64,000 nt of DNA, taken from Saccharina japonica (Eukaryota > Sar > Phaeophyceae > Laminariales > Laminariaceae). Shown piece by piece: positions 55,451 to 64,000 of this stretch. A program made the position numbers and the translations under genes. The notes beneath the pieces are model-generated. The model was not told the origin of the DNA, searched no databases, and worked only from the letters and a program-made list of their open reading frames with translations. Location: positions 157,766 through 221,765 of the forward strand of contig MEHQ01002433.1 in the NCBI GenBank assembly GCA_008828725.1, read 5' to 3'. Every line of letters begins with the position of its first letter. Within the stretch, counting starts at the first letter, position 1.

Positions 55451-56125
55451 CAAAAATGGGGGAGGGTGGGGGGGGAATCCAAAAATGGTGCAGGCCTTCT
55501 CATGACAGCAGCGATGCCGTGATGTCGTGATGTGTAGAAGTATGCCCCTACGCGAGGTTCCCCGATCATCAACGAGTAGGCAAAAAAAAAAAAAAAAAAC
55601 TCATCAGTTAGCCAGTCAGTCAGAAGGAGTGAAATTGAAAATGAAATGGATGGATGGATCCATGGATCGAGCGGTTTGGAAGCGACCGACAGGAGAAAAA
55701 AAGAAAAAAGTTTTAAAAAAGGAAGGGGGCCAGAGGGCAGTGGGGTCGAGGATTCGAGATGACTTCGTACGCGTACGAGTACGTACGAATGTTCGTTCTT
55801 GACTCGTGACTCGGACCGCGGAAGCACCGGTTCAGAATGCACCTTGTTCAAAAAAATATACCTGCTATGTATTTATGTACTCGTGTGAGTCTAGACTACG
55901 AGTATAAGCAGCAGCAGTCGTGCTTGTGACTTGTGATGTACGAAAACGAAGGCAAGCACGTAAACACGTGGCCTAAACACGTGGCCTACGGCCGACCACC
56001 TGTAATCCAAGTTTCCATCTTGATTTTTTTTTCCTGTTAAATCACATTTGAAAAAAATTAACACACACGCACTCACAGCTCAGCCTGGCTCAGGTGTGAA
56101 ATAAAAAAAATCCTGAGCATAAATA
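55451..56125. other. No gene seen
   Basis: A run of 17 at 55580, GGATGGATGGATCCATGGATC at 55648, GTACGAGTACGTACGA words at 55770, and the direct repeat AAACACGTGGCCTA at 55958 and 55972. Confidence 0.4.
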
Positions 56126-56129
56126 CTGC

Positions 56130-57450
56130 TCCTGTGTGTGCGTTCTTCACATTAAACCGTTATCTCTACCCGTCGACATCCAGCAAGCACACCCAGTGTC
56201 CGTGCCGATTCTTCATCCTAGAGAGATACAAGTTCTGTGGTCACAAAAGTAATGTACCTGGTATTATTATTCATACTGCTGTCTTCATTAGCCCCTTCTA
56301 TGGGACTGCCTGTATGCAGTGCGTTCCGGGTTGGATGTTCCCTTGCACACCTATATATAAATATCATACGACCAACGCCCGTTATCAGTATCAGTAGTGG
56401 GCTAAAACAGAGTACGTAGTGCGCATAAATTTGAGGTGCGGTCCTTGACTAATATGCAACATACAAAGAGACATAGAGTGGTGGAGGAGGTGGAGGGAAA
56501 AAGGAAAAGCCCAGACTGACCTGCTTTATGTACGACCTAATCTGAATCTACAGGACTCGAAGAGTTTTTGTTTGTGAAGGCTACGTTGATGACTAACTCG
56601 TCAAACATGTTTTCATTGCAAGGTCTTGAGAGTATGAACGCATTTGAATGAAAACTGCAACCTATCGTGCTGTACGAAGTACCGGTATGTATACAGTATA
56701 CAGCAGCAGGACGTACGTGTTTGTTTTTTCTTTGTGTTGCTCTGAAATGAAGACTGCTGCTGTTGCGGCGCACGACAGCAGCAGCACAACAGGGCGCGCC
56801 CTATGTGCAGGAACATCCTGCAATTTTTTTTGTGCAGGCTGTGTGTGGTCACTTTCTACCTCGCCCGTCGACCCAGACCAAGCCAACCCCCCAGACATAC
56901 CCCTATAACAACCCTAACCCGAAGCCCAACCCTTTGGGGGGCACGAGGTCGGCAGGGGCAGCCACGCGGCTCCACCGCGTGTTTTGATGGCGCTTTTCCA
57001 AATAAAAACATGCGGCCCAAAAGGCCAGCCTCACCCATTTAAACCGGCATCCTGCACAAAACGTTTTGCAGGATGCTCCTGCACATAGGGCGCGTCGCAC
57101 AACAGGGTAGTTATTAATAGTATTAATAGTAGTAGCGGTGCATAGCATGTACATGGACTCTATTATGGGGGGCCACAGCCAATAGGGACCAAATATTGTC
57201 ATGAAAAATAGGCAAATATATAGGTTTTTGTGTGGACCGTAGGTCTTATATATTTACTACCGTCCCCCGTAATAGTGTGTGTGTGTTTTCACATCAAACC
57301 GTTATTTCTACTATGATACCCGTCGACATCCAGCACACCCAGTGTCCGTGCCGTTTCTTCATCCTAACAAGGTACCAGTTCTGTGGTCACAAAACTACGA
57401 CACAGAGATACTAACTACGCTCAGTGCAGTAAGCAGAGCATTAGTACCAG
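56130..57450. repeat. Two R4 copies and unassigned sequence
   Basis: R4 at about 56130-56245 and 57275-57440, both with the HTQCPCRFFIL and FCGHK reading. Between them: TGCAGGAACATCCTGCA and CATCCTGCACAAAACGTTTTGCAGGATG foldbacks, CAACCCTAACCCG (telomere-like) and GCGCGCCCTATGTGCAGG-type words in inverted copies at 56795 and 57075. Confidence 0.5.
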
Positions 57451-58088
57451 GTATCAATAGGTGTCTAATAGCGTAAGCAAATAAATCCCTGGGACTGGTG
57501 TCTACCGGAAAACGCGCAAGATAAGACAACCCACCCCCCCCCCCCTGAGACAGGAGGGGGTGCCCGGAACAGTCTATTGTCGACACCCCACATAAAAAGA
57601 TGGCCAGAATGGAAAACAAAACGAAGCGCGGTGAATCACAGGACGATTTACGTAGGAAAAAAAGACACCCCACGTACAAAATGGTCAGGATGAAAAACAA
57701 ACCGAAGCAATCTGTGAAAGAATCACAGGACGACTTCGGGGAAAAAAAATAACAAGTTTTTTTTCTTTTCTTATTTTTCCTTTTTCGGATCACTTGGTTT
57801 TAGGGACTCCCCCCCGCTCTCTCTCCCTCGAACCATTTTTTATATGAGGTGTCGATAAAATACTGCTCAGGGCGCCCTTGCCTTAGACGACAATTTATCC
57901 AAAACTATCGGGGCACACCCTGCCATGTGCGGTGGTGTCGGGTCGGGTCCGGGTTTCCTCTCGATGGCGCGTCGCAGCAGTGCTCGTACATACTAGATAC
58001 GTAGCGTTATTTGTTACCTGGTGTTTTGGTGGTGTATCCCCTTTTCCTTCGCCGGCAGCAGTGCTATTAATACTGTACGTACTTAGCG

Positions 58089-58180
58089 TTAATTTGTCAT
58101 TCATAACTGAAAAAAATGTCGCACACTAATTCCAAGTAGTTTGTCCTCAAAATTGTGGGACCAGTTCTTAAGAGGTTATT
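58089..58180. mobile_element. T element, degraded
   Basis: CATTCATAACTGAAAAAAAT, ACTAATTCCAAGTAGTTTGT and GACCAGTTCTTAAGAGGTTA. The left TTAA (GTTAATTTG) is displaced and the right is TTAT. Confidence 0.5.
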
Positions 58181-58664
58181 TAAGCCTATTGCCAACCCCA
58201 ATCCGAACGCCAACCCATCCTGGCGGTGTTGGCGTAGATCTGCCCGCTCAGGCGAACTTCCTTAGATGTGCCCGAACTGAAAATAGAGCCTTTCCAAGCA
58301 CAACGACCATCGAGAGTGCCACACCAAGCAGGCATGCCTCTCGTTAGGGTTAGAGTTAAGAGTTCCGGGTCGGGGTGGTGGCCGCCGTTAGCCGAAGCCA
58401 AAAATAAGCTCACCGTCGGGAACGAATGCCTTGCAGCTTCGTGACGAAACCCTACCTCAATAGAAACAGCATCAGTTTATCCGGGCACGTCTGAGATGTT
58501 CGCCTGAACAGGCAGATTTACCTTCAGCTGATCCTGTCGCGGACCAACGCTATAAAACCCTACAACCCTACCCCTGCAATGTGCGGTTGTGTCGAGGGGG
58601 GGGGTCCGGTCCCGTCACAGCTACTCGTAGCGTTAATTCTTTGAATTTGATTTACAAAGAAAAT

Positions 58665-58740
58665 AAAAAGCAGGTGTTAGTTCGAGGATTTCGTCTAAAC
58701 TCGTCTTTTGCTAGCTGTGTGGGGTATATATATACGTCGT
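58665..58740 (-). repeat. R3, reverse copy
   Basis: GTTCGAGGATTTCGTCTAAA, CTCGTCTTTTGCTAGCTGTG, TATATATATACG. Confidence 0.55.
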
Positions 58741-58897
58741 TCGCGCGTACTACTGTATATACCTGGTATGAAGTATGTATTCGTAGCGTTATTCATAGGG
58801 TACCCTTTTTTTCGCTTGGCCACGGGCAGTTTGCGGTAGTGTGTGTTGCGTACATATTTACGTACCGCTCTTTCCTTCGCGTTACGTAGAGAGTTTA

Positions 58898-59094
58898 GGG
58901 CCTGTTTTAACGAAGAAGAAAAAATATATATTTGGGAAAAACAAATCAAATCCGCTTTTCATTGGTCAACACGCGCACCAGAACCAAAGATTAGGATCTT
59001 AGGGGGTGCTGGTGCGTGTGTTGACCAATGAAAAGCGAATTTTTATTTTTATTTTTCCAAATTGAATTTATTTTATACTCGTTAATATGGGCCC
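58898..59094. mobile_element. P foldback MITE with TTA duplication
   Basis: 197 bp, TTA at 58895-58897 and 59095-59097. The loop is short (ACCAAAGATTAGGATCTTAG). Lies in the HMG-gene intron if that gene continues. Confidence 0.78.
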
Positions 59095-59462
59095 TTAAGG
59101 AGTAGTTCTTATGACAGCATAATAGCGCTATTTATAGTGTTGCCTCGTTTCCTGTGGTTATATGATAGGGCGAAAGGGTCGTAAGCTACGAGTATAGCCT
59201 ATCGTGTAGATTTATTCTATGGGTTGGTGTATTTACAGTAATAGCGTTTTGTGCTGTACAGTTTTTAAAGGGGTAGTGAGTACGTTTCTCGCACATACCT
59301 CCTTTTTTGCTTCCTTCGCCGCTTACGGTAACGTACGCGTCAGCGGCATCGGCCGTACGAGTACGAGCATATATATATATGTGAAACTAGTGCCTGTATA
59401 TATATATTATGTCGCTTCTGTCAAGCGTTATATTTTGCACGTATATACCTGGTGGCACTTTA

Positions 59463-59578
59463 CAGCTGTTGGAACTATGGAAGCCGTCTTCTTGGCACTG
59501 GTGGTTCTCTGGCCTTAGCTTAAGGTCAGACTAGCACCAACAACAAGAGAACCGCCTCCATAGTTTGAACAGCTGTTG
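59463..59578. repeat. Perfect-ended hairpin, CAGCTGTT arms
   Basis: Arms of about 30 bp: CAGCTGTTGGAACTATGGA and its inverse from CCATAGTTTGAACAGCTG. The centre carries GGTTCTCTGGCCTTAGCTTAAGGTC and AGAGAACC. Confidence 0.6.
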
Positions 59579-60139
59579 GGTGTTAAACTGGCTGTACCGC
59601 ACATGTAACCCTCGATGTGAAAACGCTTTTTTTTATTTCATTGGCAGCGCCAGAATGTGTATATATGATCACATATATACCCCCTTGTTTTGAAGAAAAT
59701 CGGCTCAGACTTTCAGCCCAGGGGGGGTGTTGTCTTGATTGCAGTGTATGGTACTATTAGTAGTTAGTATTTGCCTCCGGGGGGCGTCGTCTTGATTGAA
59801 AGCAGTATACGGTACTATTTACCCTCATTGATTTGTATTCTGACGTTCTTCCTATATACTTCGTATATATATACCAATATATAACCCTAACCCCGACATG
59901 GAAGAGTTTTTTCTTCCATTGGAAAACCAAGAAGACAAAGAAAAGAGACTCGCGTCATCCACTCTTTTTGGTCGCCGATTTTGTATATATAAACCAACGC
60001 GCTCGGTTGCTGTTATGTTGCTATTTATGTACTGGTATTTTTGCTAAATTGGTGCGTAAAACGAGCTTTCGTTTATTTGGCTTGTGGTTGGTGTTGCCTG
60101 CAGCGATACTTGACGTAGGAAACCGCGGTTTTAAGCCTT

Positions 60140-60345
60140 AGATTGAGAACCCGACGCAAGTCGACGAGGGAAGAAAGTGCTGAAATCTTCTCGCGATAAA
60201 ATGCAAGGCACGTACCGTGGTGGGGAGAGGGGAGAAGAGCCTACTTAGTGACCCCGGATCTGAGTTACGACTAAAGAGAGAGAGAGAGAAAAGAAGGGCG
60301 AAGATCATAAATAGGATGGACAAAAAACAAAGAAACAAACAAATT
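60140..60345 (-). pseudogene. Diverged copy of the 3' part of the 6.5-kb segment
   Basis: On the minus strand this matches 6640-6800: the TTCGCCCTTC/TTTCTCTCTC tract, GTCGTAACTCAGATCCGGGG, GCCTTGCATTTT and CCCTCGTCGACT. Here the short exon-like piece reads IRGH followed by a stop (GGTCACTAAG) where the 6.7-kb copies read GGTCACAAGG. No coding part upstream of it remains. A dispersed fragment, not a working gene. Confidence 0.4.
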
Positions 60346-60384
60346 GACCTCCCCGTACACTGAATCTACAGAGTAGTAAAATAA

Positions 60385-61140
60385 TGCCAAAGGAGAGAGG
60401 CCTTGATGCGCCTAAAAAGACCGGCGAATGACCGCTCCCCTACATTGAAACTAGTATGTTAAGGTCGAAAGAAGCCTTGACGCGTCTAAAAACACCCGTG
60501 ACTGACTGCCCCCCCCACTGATATGTTGAAGCCAAAGCGTCTTAACCGTTATAGGACTGGAGTCCCGTTTTGGGGACAAATTACTTAGAATCAGAGTGGA
60601 TTGTTCCCCACATCGGGACTGCAGTCCTAAATGGGTTTAAACAACACCGGTGACTGATTTGCCCCCACACTGAAACTGGTATGTCAAGGCCAAAGAGGCC
60701 TTGATGCGTCTATAAAGACCGGCGACCGATTTCCCCTTACACTGAAACTAGTGTGTGTGTGTGTTCTTCACATTACACCTTCCTTTCCACCCGTCGACAT
60801 CCAGCACACCCAGCCAGTGTCTGTGCCGATTCTTCATCCTAGAGAGGTACCAGTTCGGTGATCACAAAACTACAGTAGTACTGTAGTGCATATATCATAG
60901 GTGAAGGCCAAAAGAGGCCTTCACGCGTCTAAAAAGACCAGTGAATGACCGCTCCCCCACACTGAAACTAGTATGTTAAGGCTGAAAGAGGCCTTGACGC
61001 GTCTATAAACACGGGTGAATGACCGCTCCCCCACACTGAAACTAGTATGTTAAGGCTGAAAGAGGCCTTGACGCATCTATAAACACCGGTGACTGACCGC
61101 CCCCTATACTGTATCTAGTATATTAAGACAAAGAGTTGTG
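60385..61140 (+). repeat. ~85-bp tandem array with two insertions
   Basis: Six or more units of AAAGAGGCCTTGA-GCGTCTA, AAA-AC-CCGGTGA-TGACCGC, CCCC-CACTGAAACTAGTATG, TTAAGGC. Interrupted by a T-like element (60542-60640) and an R4 copy (60755-60885). Confidence 0.7.
60542..60640. mobile_element. T-like element, GGACTGGAGTCCC variant
   Basis: 99 bp from TTAACCGTTATAGGACTG to CAGTCCTAAATGGGTTTAA. The middle TTTTGGGGACAAATTACTTA matches T. A sister copy lies at 61399-61496 (TATAACCCTTATAGGACTG to CAGTCCTACAAGGGTTAA). Confidence 0.6.
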
Positions 61141-61398
61141 GCCTTGACACGCCCGCCAAAAGAACGCTGGTCTTTCTATTTATATAGTAATAGTACCACT
61201 GCCTGTGTGGTCGGAAACATAATACCCGTGTGCAGTCAGTCTAATGTGAACAATCAAACGGAGATTATGTTACCAGATTACCAGCCAGAGGCGGTAAGGT
61301 GCAGTGTTAATAGTGCCGGTATCGCTATTGGCCAATTTTACCGGCACTATGGCGGCAACCGGCACTACTACTCCGCACACTGCCTGCCGCACTGGTAT

Positions 61399-61496
61399 TA
61401 TAACCCTTATAGGACTGGAGTCCCGTTTTGGGGACAAATGAATTAGAATTAGAGTGGTTTGTCCCCAAAACGGGACTGCAGTCCTACAAGGGTTAA
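61399..61496. mobile_element. T-like element, sister copy
   Basis: Arms GGACTGGAGTCCCGTTTTGG and CCAAAACGGGACTGCAGTCC. The left TTAA has become TATAA. It interrupts an R4 minus fragment (GAGATACAAGTTTTGCGGTC on the minus strand). Confidence 0.58.
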
Positions 61497-61639
61497 GCAT
61501 CTCTTGTGTCGTGGTTTTGTGACCGCAAAACTTGTATCTCTCTCGCACGTATGTTATGTATACCTGGTACGTTTATTTCAGACTGTTTAATTTTAATTTT
61601 AATTTAATTTAAATTATTTCTTCCCCCACAAATAGACAC

Positions 61640-61815
61640 ACACTCCCTGAATTCTACAGCCTCAGATTGTGTCCCCCTCATACGGGATGTACATCCTACA
61701 TGAGGACATATAAAATCCGTAAGTACGCGCGATCGAAGTATTACACTCAACTATTAATAGCAAAGATGAGCTTCGACGAAATCCTCGAGCTCACAGCTGT
61801 TGTTTTTTTAATTTT
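61640..61815 (+). repeat. R3, long copy
   Basis: CTACAGCCTCAGATTGTGTC, CCCCTCATACGGGATGTACA, TCCTACATGAGGACATATAA, CGTAAGTACGCGCGATCGAA, AGATGAGCTTCGACGAAATC, CTCGAGCTCACAGCTGTTG. A shorter, more diverged piece follows at 62010-62075. Confidence 0.62.
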
Positions 61816-62678
61816 ATATGATAACTGATAGTGTAATAGCCATTGCCCAAGCGCTAGACCGGGAGTCTCCCTAAAAAGCGAGCGCAGATATAGGTGCCTT
61901 GGCTTTAATATTTTCCATCTCGAAAAGTATACATTTGTTTGTCCTATGTACATATACCAGGTACAAAGTATAAGGATCGGGCGATCGGAGTATTCCCACG
62001 GGCAGCTTGCCAAAGCAAGGATGGAAGGTTTCGACGAAATCCTCGATCTGCACAGCTGGTCGATTTTTTTATTTTAATTGTTATTTTTCCAAACAATATA
62101 TAGCCCTGGCGTCTCTCGGTGTTTTTGGCCGGCGGGTCAGTGGCATCGGATTAATTAGGCGCTCTCCCGCCCTCTTACGTGTACATATTAAATATTTAAT
62201 AGTACACAGCTGCAGTCTTGCTGTTTTTTTTTTTTTCTTCTTTTATTGTGACAGCAGCCGACCGGCAGTCAGAGGTCAGAGGCAGGCTGGCCGGGTTCTT
62301 ATATATGTAAGTATATACTTCGAAGTAGTAGTCTATTATTACTACTGTATTCATACTTGTCCCCGTCACATATCCATCTTCTTCTATTTTTTCTTCATTC
62401 CTTCCTCGCTCTCTGTCTGCGTGTCCCGCCTGTCGCGTACGGAGTAGGTACGTAGGGCTGTAGGCTGCGTTTTCATATATAGACATATATTTACCTGGTA
62501 TTTACCATGCTGTATGTAATCAAGTCAACACACCCCACCCACCCTTGGACGAATTTCGAAGCCTGGGTCTCCTCGGAACGGGGAAGGTGTAAATAATAAT
62601 ACACCGAGCTACGTACGCCTCTGTGGAAACCCCTCGACGAGATTTTTCCGAAGCCACCGTTTTCGTAGATTGTGCTCC

Positions 62679-62768
62679 TTAACTCCTTGGGAACTACTCC
62701 CACCATTTTGGGGACTAACCACTTGGTATTAGTGTGGGACATTTTTTTTTCAGTTCTGAATGGGTTAA
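62679..62768. mobile_element. T element
   Basis: 90 bp, TTAA to TTAA: CTCCTTGGGAACTACTCCCA, TTGGGGACTAACCACTTGG, GTGTGGGACATTTTTTTTTC, AGTTCTGAATGGG. Confidence 0.65.
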
Positions 62769-63134
62769 GGCACGCTTTGTGGCGTGAATTGGATCTGAAA
62801 GTCGTCCCAGGGGGTGTGTTAACACCCTGGGTGATAGTACTATCACATAGTCCTGTCACCGTTATCACATGTGTGGTACGGTACAATAGTAGTCTTGTCT
62901 TTTCTCCCTGTCTAGAATACGAGCGCTCTTGGTTTGTTTGTTTGTTTGGTTTGGTTATTGGGTCTGTCCTCTTCGAGAGCAAAAGTTACGTATATACTTT
63001 TGTGTCATGGTATTTTTTTTCCAAATACATGTATGTACATACCCGCATCGTCGTCATCGTGGGTTGTGTGTCTTGGTGTGTGCGTGTGTTGAATTCTTCA
63101 CATTAAACTATCCCTTTCTGTATAGTTACGTGAT

Positions 63135-63415
63135 AATTAAAAACAACAGGTGTGATATCGAGGATTTTGTCGAAACTCATCTTTGCAAGCTGTGTGATAT
63201 ATATATATATATATAATTTATTTTTTCTCCCCCCACAAATAGACGCCCACTTCCTGGCTTCTACAGCCTCAGATTGTGTCCCCCTCATACGGGATGTACA
63301 CCCTACACGAGGACATGTAAAATCCGTAAGTACGCGCGATCGAAATATTACACTCAGCTAGCAAAGATGAGCTTCGACGAAATCCTCGAGCTCACAGCTG
63401 CTGTTTTTTTAATTT
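63135..63415. mobile_element. R3 paired inversely: foldback unit
   Basis: Left arm (63138-63195): CAACAGGTGTGATATCGAGG, ATTTTGTCGAAACTCATCTT, TGCAAGCTGTG. Right arm (63355-63410): AGCTAGCAAAGATGAGCTTC, GACGAAATCCTCGAGCTCAC, AGCTGCTG. The interior has CTCAGATTGTGTCCCCCTCA and GTAAGTACGCGCGATCG. This layout suggests R3 is the terminal inverted repeat of a roughly 280-bp element. Confidence 0.55.
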
Positions 63416-63934
63416 TTTAATATATACGAAGTATATACGAGTATAATATATATTACACCAGGTTATACATATAATGTATGGCCTCATGAAAATTTATACC
63501 CCGTCGACATCCAGCACACCCAGCGCCCGTGCTGATTCTTTGCGTTATTTGCGGGGGGGGGGGGGGCAAAGTAAATAGGACTTACGGTATACACTAAAAC
63601 CTACGCATTTCCCTACTTTTACTGACAACATTTGATCCTGGTCCTGTTTACTATGGTCCCCCGTGATGGTGACATGAAAGCTCCGGCCCAAAACTACGAC
63701 GGACAAGAGGGTACACATGTTTAGCAGAACAAATAAATGAAAGCATCTCACCTCCTACAGAGTACTATTTATCTATGTATTGTGCGAGGGTATAATATGT
63801 ACATACATATAGTGCCTCGCATTGTTCCCTGGTGTCATATGTACGTCGTGTAGTGTTGCCTTGCGTTGTCAACGGCATGGCCCTTGCGATGCAATCATCA
63901 ACTGTTGTTCTTCGTTGTGCACAGATGCCACTAC

Positions 63935-63960
63935 TCTCTCTCTCTCTCTCTCTGTCTCGA
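63935..63960 (+). repeat. (CT)n microsatellite
   Basis: CT dinucleotide run of about 22 bases. Confidence 0.9.
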
Positions 63961-64000
63961 TCAGCAACAGCAGTCAGTGTCTTTTATTTTATATCTCTCT

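Overview
The window is nuclear DNA of a eukaryote. Its genes are split by GT-AG introns, one encodes a splicing factor and one an HMG-box chromatin protein, and most of the sequence is short non-autonomous transposons, satellites and homopolymer tracts. Very long repeat-filled introns, frequent G/C homopolymers and an over-used TACCWGGTA/TACGAGTA vocabulary would suit a large-genome alga such as a stramenopile (possibly a brown alga). The lineage is a guess; nothing here fixes it.

Genes. (1) A minus-strand exon at 12427-12567 encodes an N-terminal signal anchor. (2) A plus-strand gene of unknown function begins at 13577 and can be followed through seven phase-matched exons to 28612 (299 codons, still open). 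It includes two micro-exons of 11 and 16 nt, and one 110-nt exon that is present twice because of a segmental duplication. (3) A minus-strand YJU2B/CCDC130-type splicing factor is complete in four exons (33531-48878, 416 aa) with a 10.8-kb first intron. (4) A plus-strand HMG-box gene starts at 50850, divergent from CCDC130 across about 2 kb; its box is cut by an intron and the rest was not found. An identical pair of exon-like segments of unknown origin lies at 6469 and 7368.

Layout. 0-12 kb: G/C-tract repeats, tandem repeats, a (TAG)n array, a perfect 0.7-kb duplication at 899-bp spacing, then a dense cluster of nested MITEs. 13-31 kb: the unknown plus-strand gene; its introns hold two large fields of CATGGCA/TGCCATGG words, a four-deep transposon nest and the 1.96-kb duplication. 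31-49 kb: short tandem coding-like repeats and CCDC130. 49-64 kb: divergent promoter region, HMG-box exon and a long repeat-filled tract.

Mobile families (names are mine): M1, about 270 bp, ends GACGC..GCGTC; M1b, about 245 bp, ends TCCCACGGTAGGGG; P, 197-212-bp foldback with TTA/TAA target duplications (PIF/Harbinger-like); T, about 90 bp, bounded by TTAA (piggyBac-like); U, 0.5-0.9 kb with long inverted ends and a 9-bp duplication (Mutator-like); R1 and R2, G/C-tract-headed repeats; R3, R4 and R5, other dispersed families. No transposase was recognised, so all appear non-autonomous. The nested order gives a relative history of insertions.
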